A stretch of DNA of 64,000 bases from Candidatus Nitrohelix vancouverensis (GTDB lineage: Bacteria > Nitrospinota > Nitrospinia > Nitrospinales > VA-1): assembly GCA_015698305.1 (NCBI GenBank), contig CP048620.1:3122001-3186000 (forward strand), in the 5' to 3' direction. A program made the translations under genes and the position numbers. A model generated the notes under the pieces. It worked only from the letters and a program-made list of their open reading frames with translations, searched no databases and was not told the DNA's origin. Below, one piece after another: positions 1-8,696 of this stretch (position 1 is the stretch's first letter; each line of letters opens with the position of its first letter).

Positions 1-2106
1 GTCGGTCAATTCATTGTAGAGCCCCAGTTTCGATTGATACGATTGCAGGCGCGACAGAACATACTGATTGCCGTGCGGAACCAGAGAATCTTCCATGTCC
101 GATTTACTACTGCGAATCATATCGATCAGGCGTTTGGAATTCGAAAAATTATATTCTCCCAGAAGTTCTTTCAAAATCCCAAACAGGTCGTCGAGTTTCT
201 CCATCAAGGCGCGTCCGCTAAAAAACAGATACGACACGATTTCGTTACGATCCCCTACCGGCGAGCAGGTGAAATGCCAACTGCGAACGCCACCCGTATG
301 GATGCCTATATGTTTGGACATCGCCGCGTAATCGCGCTTGTTCGTTCCCATGCCCAGAATCATACGACCCAGAAGGGAAATATAAGGAATTTTTTCGAGC
401 GGCACGCATTCCGTGTTGAAGCCGATCTGGATATAGGCGATCTTGTTGGTGAACAGGTCGTGAAACATGATCTGTGGGGACGATTCTTTTTTGATCTCGA
501 TAGGAAACTGTTCGCTTTCGCGCCCAATATCGTCGAGACTCAGCAGAGGAAGCGTCGCCAGCGCTTCAGGAGAATCAGGTTTGACCTGCAACTCCTGCAA
601 GGTCTTTGTATCGTTCACCAACTGCTCCAACTCATCCGGCTTCAGTTTGGATTTCACATTCTGCAACTGCGCTTTGACCCTCGCATCCATCGCGTCGGCC
701 ATACCCGCGCGCGGCGTCATCACAATGCGGCTCTGATTGTTATTCGTGAGGAAATGCTCTCGAATCAAATTTTCAAAATAACCGTTCGTTGACTCCTGTT
801 TGATCTTGGTCATCAACTCGTCGTAACGCAAGGGCATGAAGGGGTCCGCTTCATAAAGCCAGGAAGTCATGGACTGAATATTGTAGACGATACCCTTGGA
901 GAAACCGCCGAAGTTCGCTTCGCGCAGTTTGAAGTCGATCGAATTGACGGCGGAAAGCACCATGTCCTCTTCAATGCCGTTATTGACCAGATCCTTCAGC
1001 ACGTCTTTAACCAGAGTGATGATTTTCTCTTCGTGTTCTTTTTCCGTTCCCTTCAAACCCACCGCAAAAATCGTTTCCAGACGGTTGTCGTCAAAGCCGC
1101 CGCCGATCACTTCGCTTCCCAGACCGGAGTCGATCAGGGCCTTTCGCAAGGGCGATGCGGAAGTCCCCATCAATAGATAGCTGAGAATATTGAAAGCGAG
1201 GCAATGCTCGTGGTCCGTCGCCAGACCGAGCTTGTAGCCAAGGATCACAAAGGTTTTATTCTTGACGCTTTCATCGTTCGTGATCGGGTATTCCAGTTCA
1301 CTGCGACGCGGCTCGGCAAAAGGCGCCTGTGGGCTGAGCGCCGAATTGACGGGAGCCTTGGAAAAACCTTTCAGATAATTTTCCTGCAGATACTCCAGAT
1401 ACTCCAAGGTGTCGCCATCGCCGTAGAGGAAAAAACGACCGTTGGACGGATGATAATATTTCTGGTGAAACTCCTTGAATTCTTCGTAAGTCAGATCAGG
1501 AATCGCCGCCGGGTCGCCGCCGGATTCATACCCGTATGCCGTGTCCGGGAACAGGGAATGCGCCAGATGGCGGTCGAGCAGGCTTTCAGGGCTGGAGAAC
1601 ACGCCCTTCATTTCGTTGAAGACCACGCCCTTGTATTCCAGCTCCTCCTGCACGGTCTCCAATTCATAATGCCAGCCTTCCTGCTTGAAGGTGTTTTCGG
1701 TCAACACTGGATACAAAACCGCGTCCAGATAAACGCCCATCAAATTGAAAAAATCTTTTTTGTTTCGGCTGGCGACGGGATACATCGTTTTATCCGGGAA
1801 GGTCATCGCGTTGAGGAAGGTTTGCAGACTGCCCTTCATCAACTCCATAAACGGTTCCTTGACCGGGTATTTTTTCGAACCGCACAGCACGCTGTGCTCC
1901 AGAATATGCGCCACGCCGCGGTCGTTGGCGGGAGGGGTTCGAAAGGTGACGCTGAAGACTTTATTGTCGTCGTCGTTTTCCAGAGAAATCACCTGCGCTC
2001 CGGTCGCCTCGTGAACGAACAACAGCGCGTTCGAATGCAATTCCGTAATGAAATCCTTTTTTTCCAGCTTGAAACCCGAATAGGTTTGATTCAATTCAAA
2101 GTCCAT
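1..2106 (-). CDS. M16C (PreP/Cym1-like) zinc metallopeptidase, 3' end outside window
   Basis: The minus-strand reading frame opens at ATG 2106 and stays open to base 1, giving 702 codons of a protein whose family is usually near 970 residues. The inverted zinc motif HILEH lies at residues 67-71 (His67 and His71 ligands, Glu70 catalytic). It is followed by a segment rich in Gly, Lys and Phe (CGSKKYPVKEPF) typical of the M16C presequence-protease branch. M16C enzymes form a closed chamber that degrades short unfolded peptides. No signal peptide is seen, so a cytoplasmic peptide-clearing role is likely. A ribosome site AAGGAAA precedes the ATG. It lies 53 bases downstream of xth on the same strand, so the two may be co-transcribed. 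Long plus-strand open frames here are antisense shadows. Confidence 0.9.
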   Translation of the reverse strand, partial: MDFELNQTYSGFKLEKKDFITELHSNALLFVHEATGAQVISLENDDDNKVFSVTFRTPPANDRGVAHILEHSVLCGSKKYPVKEPFMELMKGSLQTFLNAMTFPDKTMYPVASRNKKDFFNLMGVYLDAVLYPVLTENTFKQEGWHYELETVQEELEYKGVVFNEMKGVFSSPESLLDRHLAHSLFPDTAYGYESGGDPAAIPDLTYEEFKEFHQKYYHPSNGRFFLYGDGDTLEYLEYLQENYLKGFSKAPVNSALSPQAPFAEPRRSELEYPITNDESVKNKTFVILGYKLGLATDHEHCLAFNILSYLLMGTSASPLRKALIDSGLGSEVIGGGFDDNRLETIFAVGLKGTEKEHEEKIITLVKDVLKDLVNNGIEEDMVLSAVNSIDFKLREANFGGFSKGIVYNIQSMTSWLYEADPFMPLRYDELMTKIKQESTNGYFENLIREHFLTNNNQSRIVMTPRAGMADAMDARVKAQLQNVKSKLKPDELEQLVNDTKTLQELQVKPDSPEALATLPLLSLDDIGRESEQFPIEIKKESSPQIMFHDLFTNKIAYIQIGFNTECVPLEKIPYISLLGRMILGMGTNKRDYAAMSKHIGIHTGGVRSWHFTCSPVGDRNEIVSYLFFSGRALMEKLDDLFGILKELLGEYNFSNSKRLIDMIRSSKSDMEDSLVPHGNQYVLSRLQSYQSKLGLYNELTD

Positions 2107-2159
2107 AAATTTCCTTTATTGGTTTATCAGGCGCCAAAGCGCCGATGGCTATTGTTGTT

Positions 2160-2933
2160 TCAGCTAGCGTCGAGTTGCAATCCAATGGGGCAATGATCCG
2201 ATCCCATGACCGACGCTTCTATGAACGAATCTCTGACCTGATCCGTTAAATCTTCGGTAACGAAAAAATAATCGATCCGCCAACCCACGTTCTTGGCGCG
2301 GACATTGGCTCGGTAACTCCACCAGGTGTAATGGTCCGGCTCATCGGGATGCAGATTGCGAAAGGTGTCCACGTAGCCTTTTGCAATGAACTTGTCCATC
2401 CAGGCCCGCTCTTCAGGCAAAAACCCCGAGTTCTTCGCGTTGGCTTTTGGATTGCGCAGGTCGATCGCGCAATGCGCCGTGTTCACGTCTCCGGTAATCA
2501 CCAGCTTTTTACCCTCGCGACGCAGTTGCTCGCAATGCTCCAGAAAAGCGTCGTAAAATTCCATTTTATATTGCAGTCGTTCCGGGCCGCTCGTGCCGTT
2601 CGGAAAATACACGCCGAACAGATCGAACTCCTCAAATTCCAGACGAATGACACGACCCTCCACGTCAAAGCGTTCGATCCCGATGCCCAGATGAATCCCC
2701 TTGGGCTGGATTTTTGAGAATATTGCAACTCCACTATACCCTTTTCTCTGGGCCGGATTCCACACCATATGGTATCCCTTGATATCGTCGATACTGCGAC
2801 CCAACTGGTCCGGGGTCGCCTTGATTTCCTGCAGGCAAACGACATCGGGCGAGGCTGTTTCCAGCCAATCCAGAAATCCTTTTTTCATGACTGCGCGGAT
2901 TCCGTTTACGTTCCAACTGTATATTTTCATCAT
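2160..2933 (-). CDS. xth: Exodeoxyribonuclease III (AP endonuclease)
   Basis: A 257-residue protein of the exonuclease-endonuclease-phosphatase fold and the normal length for bacterial ExoIII/ExoA. Visible catalytic elements are WNVNGIRA near the N-terminus (Asn10), LQEIKA with metal-binding Glu36, GDVNTAH (Asp149, Asn151), the DNA-binding stretch around WRIDYFF (residues 218-224), and GSDHCPIG with Asp246 and His247. The enzyme cleaves abasic sites and removes 3' blocking groups in base excision repair. There are two adjacent Met codons at the start, and either could be used. It is transcribed divergently from the oppD gene and lies upstream of the M16 peptidase. Confidence 0.95.
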   Translation of the reverse strand: MMKIYSWNVNGIRAVMKKGFLDWLETASPDVVCLQEIKATPDQLGRSIDDIKGYHMVWNPAQRKGYSGVAIFSKIQPKGIHLGIGIERFDVEGRVIRLEFEEFDLFGVYFPNGTSGPERLQYKMEFYDAFLEHCEQLRREGKKLVITGDVNTAHCAIDLRNPKANAKNSGFLPEERAWMDKFIAKGYVDTFRNLHPDEPDHYTWWSYRANVRAKNVGWRIDYFFVTEDLTDQVRDSFIEASVMGSDHCPIGLQLDAS

Positions 2934-3043
2934 TCAAGCCAGGAGTGATAGGATAAAACTGCAAACGCAAAGGATATAGGAATTCATCCACAGGATCAAG
3001 CGACGACGGCAGGGAGAACAAGACCGGGCGCAGAGAAATCTTG

Positions 3044-3049
3044 TATAAT
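3044..3049 (+). promoter_or_regulatory. Candidate -10 box ahead of oppD
   Basis: A perfect TATAAT hexamer lies 31 bases before the chosen oppD start codon. No convincing -35 hexamer is seen at 16 to 18 bases upstream, so this is only a candidate. Its presence favours ATG 3080 over the in-frame TTG at 3041, which would sit on top of the -10 box. Confidence 0.3.
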
Positions 3050-3079
3050 GCAAAGGTCAACAAACCGATTCACTTTCCA

Positions 3080-4063
3080 ATGAACGTTCCAGAACTGATC
3101 GTAAAAAATTTAAAAATTGAGTTCAGCGGACGCCAGAAAACCGTTTCAGCCGTCAACGGCATCAGTTTTCATGTGAATGCAGGAGAAACCGTCGCCCTCG
3201 TCGGCGAATCCGGATGCGGGAAAACCGTCACCGCCCTGTCGATTCTGCGGTTGATCCCCAGTCCTCCTGGGAAAATTTCAGAGGGAGAAATTATTTTTCG
3301 CTCCCGGACTTTACTGAGTCTGCCTGCCAAGGAGATGCGAGCCTTGCGCGGCTCGGAGATCAGCATGGTCTTCCAGGACCCGCTCACGTCATTGAATCCC
3401 GTTCTCAGCATTGGCGAACAACTCATCGAAACCCTGCTACAACACAACGAAATCAGCCGCGGTGACGCCCGGATCAAAGCCGAAGAACTGCTCCGACGCG
3501 TCGAAATTCCCTCGCCTGCAAGCAAGCTGACGCAGTACCCGCATCAACTGTCCGGCGGCATGCGACAACGGGTTATGATCGCGATGGCCCTGTCCTGCGA
3601 ACCGCGTCTGCTCATCGCCGACGAGCCGACCACCGCTCTCGACGTTCTGATTCAAGCGCAAATATTGAAACTACTCGTACAATTGAAAGAAGAAACGGGC
3701 ATGTCCATGCTTCTCATCACCCACGATCTTGGCGTGGTCAAATCGCTGGCGCAACGGGTGATTATCATGTACGCCGGGGATATCGTGGAGATCGCTCCTG
3801 TCGCAGAACTGCTCGCTCATCCGCATCACCCCTACACGCGGGGCCTGATCGATTCCATCCCGCGACCGCAAAACGACCCGCAAGCGTCCAAACGCCTCAA
3901 GGCCATTAGCGGCAACGTGCCCGCGCCCGATGCGCGCCCTTCCGGTTGCGCCTTCCACCCCCGTTGCCCCATCGCTGTGGACCGTTGTCGCTCGGAGGTT
4001 CCGCCGCTGGCGGATATTGGGCCAGAGCGAAGCGTTCGTTGCTGGGAGGCGCCGTTCTCATGA
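3080..4063 (+). CDS. Oligopeptide/dipeptide ABC transporter ATPase, OppD/DppD type
   Basis: A 327-residue ATPase subunit that would power import of peptides or nickel-like substrates through a permease pair. Walker A is GESGCGKT (residues 42-49), followed by a Q-loop (VFQDP), the signature LSGGMRQR, Walker B LLIADEP and the switch His in LITHDLG. The C-terminal oligopeptide-binding-protein ATPase tail with Cys residues ([12 protein letters not shown]) is the OppD/OppF hallmark. ATG 3080 is chosen because the family starts near [15 protein letters not shown]; the frame extends to a TTG at 3041. It overlaps the next ATPase by four bases (ATGA). No permease or binding-protein gene is adjacent, so the substrate cannot be inferred. 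Confidence 0.9.
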   Translation: MNVPELIVKNLKIEFSGRQKTVSAVNGISFHVNAGETVALVGESGCGKTVTALSILRLIPSPPGKISEGEIIFRSRTLLSLPAKEMRALRGSEISMVFQDPLTSLNPVLSIGEQLIETLLQHNEISRGDARIKAEELLRRVEIPSPASKLTQYPHQLSGGMRQRVMIAMALSCEPRLLIADEPTTALDVLIQAQILKLLVQLKEETGMSMLLITHDLGVVKSLAQRVIIMYAGDIVEIAPVAELLAHPHHPYTRGLIDSIPRPQNDPQASKRLKAISGNVPAPDARPSGCAFHPRCPIAVDRCRSEVPPLADIGPERSVRCWEAPFS

Positions 4064-5016
4064 CCGAGCCTTTGCTGGAAGTGCGTCGCTTATGCAAAAC
4101 ATTTTACAAACGCAATAACAGTTCTCCAGACTTGCCGGTACGCGCCGTCCACGAAGTTTCCTTTCATCTCAACGCAGGCGAATCGCTGGGGCTGGTTGGC
4201 GAAAGCGGTTGCGGCAAATCCACGGTCGCGCGCTCCGTACTGCGTCTGACCGAACCCGATTCGGGCGACGTGTTGTTTCAAGGAGCGTCTTTACTTTCTC
4301 TGACGCCGGAGGCCCTGCGCGGATTCCGCAAGGAAATGCAGATCATCTTTCAGGACCCCTTTGCATCGCTCAACCCCAAATACAAAATTCGCGACATTTT
4401 GACGGAACCTTTCGCCATTCATGGAATCAAAGATCCCGAAATTCGACGCAAGCGCATTCTCGAACTGCTCGAGCAAGTCGGCCTGAACGAGCAACAGCTC
4501 GACCGTTACCCGCATGAATTCAGCGGCGGCCAATTGCAACGCATCGGCATCGCCCGAGCCATTGCGCTGGAGCCGCGCCTGATCGTCGCCGACGAACCGG
4601 TGTCAGCGCTCGACGTTTCAATCCAGGCGCAAATCATCAATTTATTAATGGATCTGAAAGATTCGGGAATTGCATTCTTATTCATTTCCCACGACATGGG
4701 AGTCGTCGAGAGATTTTGCGACCGGGTGGCCGTCATGTATCTTGGCAGGATCGTTGAGACGGCCCGCGCCGGGGCCTTGTACGCCGAGCCGCGTCACCCC
4801 TACAGCGAGGCCCTGATGGCCGCCGTACCCAGACTGGACGACACAAGAGCGATTCAGACAGAGATTCTCGGGGACTTGCCCGACCCCGCGCACATCCCGT
4901 CAGGGTGCGCCTTTCATACCCGATGCCCGATCAAGGAAGCGCAATGCGAGCGCTCCGTTCCCGAACTGAAGGAAGTCGCCCCGGGGCATTGGGTCGCCTG
5001 TCATCTAAGGAGTTGA
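4060..5016 (+). CDS. Oligopeptide/dipeptide ABC transporter ATPase, OppF/DppF type
   Basis: A 318-residue partner ATPase starting at an ATG that overlaps the oppD stop codon (ATGA), a sign of translational coupling. It shows Walker A GESGCGKS, Q-loop IFQDP, signature FSGGQLQR, Walker B LIVADEP, switch His in FISHDMG, and the C-terminal Cys-bearing tail (SGCAFHTRCPIK). OppD and OppF work as a heterodimer on the inner face of the membrane. The open frame extends upstream to 3946 inside oppD, but that portion is a shadow of oppD coding. The 3' end is 12 bases from the convergent NTF2-like gene. Confidence 0.9.
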   Translation: MTEPLLEVRRLCKTFYKRNNSSPDLPVRAVHEVSFHLNAGESLGLVGESGCGKSTVARSVLRLTEPDSGDVLFQGASLLSLTPEALRGFRKEMQIIFQDPFASLNPKYKIRDILTEPFAIHGIKDPEIRRKRILELLEQVGLNEQQLDRYPHEFSGGQLQRIGIARAIALEPRLIVADEPVSALDVSIQAQIINLLMDLKDSGIAFLFISHDMGVVERFCDRVAVMYLGRIVETARAGALYAEPRHPYSEALMAAVPRLDDTRAIQTEILGDLPDPAHIPSGCAFHTRCPIKEAQCERSVPELKEVAPGHWVACHLRS

Positions 5017-5028
5017 TGCGAACGGACT

Positions 5029-5424
5029 TCAGCCTGTCTGAGGCATTGACGAGGCATGGTGCAGGACCATGTACCAGCGACCTTTGATGCGCCGGAACAG
5101 ATTGGTGGAAAAAACGCGCGAGGCGTGAACGCCGGACAGGGACATGGAAAACAGGTTTTCCTGACATCGCACCCATGCCATATCCTCCGACACGATGGAC
5201 TCCATATCCGAGAGTTCGATTTCCAAGCCTTCTCCCGCCTTGAAAATCCCCTCCCAACTCATGATGATATCGTCAAAACCGACCAGGGGATCCCAGCCCG
5301 GGTGAATGCATACCGCCGAACTTTCCAAGGCCCACACCTGTTTCATCAACGTAATGTCCGCCTTGTTGAACGCCTGATAAAATGCCTGATTGGCATCCAG
5401 CGCGGATTGTTTTACATCATCCAT
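5029..5424 (-). CDS. SnoaL/NTF2-like (DUF4440-type) protein
   Basis: A 131-residue protein with the cone-fold pattern of the NTF2-like superfamily: an N-terminal helix (ANQAFYQAFNKADI), a WALESSAVCIHPGW segment, a GFDDIIMSW segment and a C-terminal strand ending WYMVLHHASS. Members are small-molecule-binding or enzymatic pockets, and the substrate cannot be told from sequence. It has no signal peptide. It starts 15 bases after the ccmG stop on the same strand, so it is probably the last gene of the ccm operon. A role in cytochrome c maturation is only a positional inference. Confidence 0.75.
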   Translation of the reverse strand: MDDVKQSALDANQAFYQAFNKADITLMKQVWALESSAVCIHPGWDPLVGFDDIIMSWEGIFKAGEGLEIELSDMESIVSEDMAWVRCQENLFSMSLSGVHASRVFSTNLFRRIKGRWYMVLHHASSMPQTG

Positions 5425-5439
5425 ACTCTTCCCCTGAAA

Positions 5440-6066
5440 TCAATGTTCATGATCGTGCTCAGCTTCGCGAAGCCCCAGAAGGTACTCCACAGCTTCAAAG
5501 GTTTCCTCGGATTCCCAATTCTTGGCGCCATCCACACGCGAGACAATGCGCCCGGTGCGATCGATCACATAAGTGAAGGGAATCGTGAACGAAGGGTAAA
5601 GGCGCTCCGCCGTCCCTTCGGTATCCATGAGCACATCATAAGTCAAATGTCGCTCTTCCACAAATTGCGGAACTTTCTCCAACGCCATCTTGTCCAGACT
5701 CACCGCCAGCACCACCAAACCTTCGGAACGGTAGCGCTTGTACAAGGTTTCGAACGCCGGCATCTCCACGCGGCAGGGCGCGCACCAGGTCGCCCAGAAA
5801 TTGAGGACGACCACTTGCCCCCGGTAATCCGCCAGATTCACGCGGTTGTTTTTCAAATTCCGCAGAGTAAAATCCGGCGCCATGAAGCCAACCTCCGACC
5901 GTTCCTGAATGTGGCTAGGCAGATTGGCGACATCCTCCGCGTCGAAGGGTTCTTCATTGAAATGCTCCATAAAAACCAGGAGCGTCCCGACAAAAAGAAT
6001 ACCAAACAGAGCCAGGTATTTCTTAACGGGAATAGAGTTTTTCTCGCTTGAGTCTATCGACTTCAT
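5440..6066 (-). CDS. ccmG: Periplasmic thiol-disulfide oxidoreductase, CcmG/TlpA type
   Basis: A 208-residue membrane-anchored thioredoxin-fold protein. One N-terminal membrane segment (about residues 17-33) is followed by a periplasmic domain with the active site WCAPC (Trp94, Cys95, Cys98). It would keep apocytochrome haem-binding cysteines reduced in System I cytochrome c maturation. It overlaps the 3' end of ccmC by 44 bases, which supports an operon. No downstream in-frame Met before the membrane segment gives a better start. It could also be named ResA or TlpA, but its place in the ccm cluster supports the CcmG role. Confidence 0.9.
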   Translation of the reverse strand: MKSIDSSEKNSIPVKKYLALFGILFVGTLLVFMEHFNEEPFDAEDVANLPSHIQERSEVGFMAPDFTLRNLKNNRVNLADYRGQVVVLNFWATWCAPCRVEMPAFETLYKRYRSEGLVVLAVSLDKMALEKVPQFVEERHLTYDVLMDTEGTAERLYPSFTIPFTYVIDRTGRIVSRVDGAKNWESEETFEAVEYLLGLREAEHDHEH

Positions 6067-6742
6067 CTTTCATTTTTTCCATTCCCACGCGCTGACTCAT
6101 CAGGAGAAAATAAAGCAGGGTGAACGCGCCAAGGGATACACCCAAAGTGGCCAGCATGGAGGGGTCCATGCCCTGGCCCAGACCGTCGGCGCTGATGACT
6201 TTCGGTTTCGGATGAAAGGTGCGCCACCACAAAACAGAAAAATGGATCAGGGGAATATCCAGAAATCCCACGATGCCGACAACGGCGGCGTATCGCGCCC
6301 GCGTCGAATCCGATTCAGTCTGACTGCGTAACATCAGATAAGCGACATAGATCAACCACAATATCAGCGTAGAGGTCAGACGCGCATCCCAGACCCACCA
6401 GACGCCCCAGATAGGACGCGCCCAAAGCGGCCCGGTGATCAACACAAAGGTGCAGAACACCACGCCGATTTCTGCGGAACAGTGCGCGTAGATATCCCAT
6501 TCGCGCTCTTTTTTCCAAAGAAAAAGAATACTGGAAACAAACACGATGAAAAATGCAAAAAAAGCGATCCAGGCGCTGGGAATATGAAAATACATGATCC
6601 GCTGAACCACGCCCTCGGTCTGCTCCGTCGGAACATAAATATAAATCGCGCCACTGGCGGCAAGAAAAGCCAGACAGGTCAACCAGAACAAACCGCCAAC
6701 GCCGCTGGAGTCTTTGTCAGTTGCTTCCGACCCTTCGCTCAT
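6023..6742 (-). CDS. ccmC: Haem exporter/ligase protein CcmC
   Basis: A 239-residue integral membrane protein with about six membrane helices and the tryptophan-rich WWD motif near residues 112-119 (WGVWWVWD). Candidate haem-ligating histidines are His53 (YFHIPSAW) and His167 (PLIHFSV). CcmC loads haem onto CcmE in the periplasm in concert with CcmABD. Its ATG overlaps the ccmD stop in an ATGA arrangement, and its 3' end overlaps ccmG. Confidence 0.95.
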   Translation of the reverse strand: MSEGSEATDKDSSGVGGLFWLTCLAFLAASGAIYIYVPTEQTEGVVQRIMYFHIPSAWIAFFAFFIVFVSSILFLWKKEREWDIYAHCSAEIGVVFCTFVLITGPLWARPIWGVWWVWDARLTSTLILWLIYVAYLMLRSQTESDSTRARYAAVVGIVGFLDIPLIHFSVLWWRTFHPKPKVISADGLGQGMDPSMLATLGVSLGAFTLLYFLLMSQRVGMEKMKDEVDRLKREKLYSR

Positions 6743-6885
6743 GATCCATCCTTCCTGCTGTCTTCCTGTAAAAGAGCCAGGTCTTTACGGAGAGCGCTCT
6801 GGCGTTTGCTCAATGTCAGAACATAAAAAAATATTCCGCCCCAAACGCAAACATTAGCCGCAAATAAATATCCAAGCGAATTCAT
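6739..6885 (-). CDS. ccmD: Small haem exporter subunit CcmD
   Basis: A 48-codon gene read on the minus strand from ATG 6885 to TGA 6739. The product has one membrane helix (about residues 4-25, beginning LGYLFAANV) followed by a basic, charged tail (KRQSALRKD). This size, topology and position between ccmB and ccmC match CcmD, which releases haem-loaded CcmE from CcmABC. Its stop overlaps the ccmC start (ATGA). A GGAGGAG ribosome site lies upstream, inside the end of ccmB. Primary sequence in this family is weakly conserved, so context carries much of the call. Confidence 0.85.
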   Translation of the reverse strand: MNSLGYLFAANVCVWGGIFFYVLTLSKRQSALRKDLALLQEDSRKDGS

Positions 6886-6890
6886 AACTT

Positions 6891-7580
6891 CTACTCCTCC
6901 AATACGTGATCAATCGTCATCACCGCCGCGCCAATGAAAATGATATCAAAACACAAGGTCAGCCCGACCCAGTTCATCATGTCCGCCAGCGGTTCGCCGC
7001 TCAACACCTTACTCGTCATGCGAACGGACCCGATAGCGATGGGAACCATGAGCGGGTACAACAGGATGGGCAACATGATATCGCGCGTTTTCAAATTGCT
7101 GGCGAGAGACGCCAACAGCGTTCCGATCGCGCAAAATCCCAATGACCCCAAGAATATCACTAAAATCAACGGGAAGAAATGCGGCGCCAGATCGATGTTA
7201 AAAAAAATCATGAAAATGGGAAGAATGAACGCTTCCATGATCGTCAAAAACGCCAGGTTGCTGATCATCTTTCCAAAATAAATAGCGGTGCGATCGGCGG
7301 GAGTCAGGAGCAGTCCCTGCATGCACCCATTTTCCTTTTCCATCATGAAAGACCGGTTCAAACCGATGGTTCCCGCAAAAAAGAAAGCCACCCATAAAAC
7401 ACCCGGCCCCACTTCGGAAGAATTCGTGATGCTCAGGTCTACGGTGAATATGAAAATAACGATCACCAGCACCGCGAACACGAACATGGAACTGAAAAGC
7501 TCGCGCGTTTTCAACTCCGTCGCAAAATCCTTCCACACAATGGCGGAAATCTGCCTGAAATACGTTTGCATCGTCGCCAA
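6891..7580 (-). CDS. ccmB: Haem exporter membrane subunit CcmB
   Basis: A 229-residue protein with about six membrane helices. The N-terminal amphipathic stretch (AIVWKDFATELKTRE) and the first helix with FVFAVLVIVIF are typical of CcmB. It forms the membrane part of the CcmAB ABC complex that acts on the haem-CcmE adduct. Two possible starts lie four codons apart (MATM). It lies 30 bases downstream of ccmA and five bases upstream of ccmD. Confidence 0.92.
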   Translation of the reverse strand: MATMQTYFRQISAIVWKDFATELKTRELFSSMFVFAVLVIVIFIFTVDLSITNSSEVGPGVLWVAFFFAGTIGLNRSFMMEKENGCMQGLLLTPADRTAIYFGKMISNLAFLTIMEAFILPIFMIFFNIDLAPHFFPLILVIFLGSLGFCAIGTLLASLASNLKTRDIMLPILLYPLMVPIAIGSVRMTSKVLSGEPLADMMNWVGLTLCFDIIFIGAAVMTIDHVLEE

Positions 7581-7610
7581 TCCAGTCGGATAGTTAAAGC
7601 GCGCCGCGTC

Positions 7611-8345
7611 TCATCCGCCGATCAGAGACAGATAGCGTTCCTCAAACTCCCGGGCATTGATATTCTCCACGGCCTCCATCAAAACAAAACGACCGTCCAT
7701 TTGAACTGCTATGCGATCCCCCATTTCCAAACCGCAGGAAATGTCGTGAGTGGTCATCAGGATCGTACGACGCTCCGTATGCAATGAACGCAAATAGCTT
7801 TTGAGCGATTTCGACGCCAGCGGGTCGAGTCCGGTGAACGGCTCGTCCAGAAACAGAACGGGCGGATCGTGCAAGGTCGCGCGCGCGATCGTCAGCTTTT
7901 GCAACATCCCCCGCGAGAAGGTGCGCACGCGGTCATGACGCCGTTTACCCAGCCCCGCTTGATCGACAGCGCTTTCAGCGCGCTCCTGAGGCCGATCCAA
8001 ACCATACATCTTAGCATAAAATAAAAGGTTCTCCAGCGGACTCAGATCCGGGTACAGGGAGGTCGCATGGGAAATAACGCCGATGGATTTTCTCATCCCC
8101 GGATTGGATGCGGAAACGTCGTAGCCCGCCACACGGGCGGCGCCTGATGTGGGGCGCGTCTTGCCTGAAAGGATATTGAGCAAGGTGGTTTTCCCCGCCC
8201 CGTTCGCGCCAAAAATGGTCAGGAATTCGCCGCATTTCAGCTCAAAACTCAAATCAGTTAAGGCGCGAATATAACCGAAACTTTTATATAGATGGGACGC
8301 TTCAATGGCCAGGTCGGATTGATTGTGTGGGGGGGTATCGGTCAT
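7611..8345 (-). CDS. ccmA: Haem exporter ATP-binding protein CcmA
   Basis: A 244-residue ABC ATPase with Walker A GANGAGKT (residues 46-53), signature FSRGMLQK, Walker B VLFLDEPF and switch His in TTHD. Length, single domain and position directly upstream of ccmB identify it as CcmA, whose ATP hydrolysis drives release of haem-loaded CcmE. The signature has Arg in place of the second Gly-containing consensus residue (SRG), as is common in this family. Confidence 0.93.
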   Translation of the reverse strand: MTDTPPHNQSDLAIEASHLYKSFGYIRALTDLSFELKCGEFLTIFGANGAGKTTLLNILSGKTRPTSGAARVAGYDVSASNPGMRKSIGVISHATSLYPDLSPLENLLFYAKMYGLDRPQERAESAVDQAGLGKRRHDRVRTFSRGMLQKLTIARATLHDPPVLFLDEPFTGLDPLASKSLKSYLRSLHTERRTILMTTHDISCGLEMGDRIAVQMDGRFVLMEAVENINAREFEERYLSLIGG

Positions 8346-8378
8346 TGAAGGAATTGGGGGAACAGAAGGCGCGAGATT

Positions 8379-8693
8379 TTATTTTTTGCGCTTTTTTCCT
8401 TCCTTTTCCAGTTGGTCAAGCCGTTCCAGAATTACCAGCGCCTCGCCTTCGAGTTTAACTTTCATATCTGCGTAATCGTTCTGGGAAACTTTGTCGGTTT
8501 TCCAATCAAACTCCAATTCCTTGATCGCCAGAAGGACTTCTTCCTTACGCACAAGAAGATGATTGAACTCCTCTCCAAGAGCATCCCTCGGGGCAAAGAG
8601 TCGATTGCGCGGCATCTTGCCAAACAAAGGCAGACCAATGACGATCAAAATAGAAACTACCAAAAGCAGTTCTGCGAAATGGACGAATTTCAT
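8379..8693 (-). CDS. Short CcmI-like membrane protein
   Basis: A 104-residue protein with one N-terminal membrane helix (about residues 5-24) and a charged, helical tail that includes LEFDWKTDKVSQNDY and ends LEKEGKKRKK. It matches the N-terminal anchor and coiled region of CcmI. The TPR domain that binds apocytochromes in proteobacterial CcmI is missing. It sits between ccmH and ccmA, three bases after the ccmH stop. CcmI-type proteins deliver apocytochrome to the CcmF-CcmH ligase. A short form could tether the complex instead; that is inference. Confidence 0.7.
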   Translation of the reverse strand: MKFVHFAELLLVVSILIVIGLPLFGKMPRNRLFAPRDALGEEFNHLLVRKEEVLLAIKELEFDWKTDKVSQNDYADMKVKLEGEALVILERLDQLEKEGKKRKK

Positions 8694-8696
8694 CTA

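Noticed and set aside
34-792. Long plus-strand open frames over the first 2.2 kb (also 1204-2196)
   Set aside because: They are antisense to the M16 peptidase, whose minus-strand frame has clear family motifs, and their translations match no protein pattern.
2105-2160. GGCGC/GCGCC hairpin between xth and the M16 gene as a terminator
   Set aside because: The stem is short and not followed by T residues on the coding strand.
3946-4059. Upstream extension of the OppF frame
   Set aside because: It lies inside oppD and is not typical of OppF; the ATGA-coupled start at 4060 fits better.
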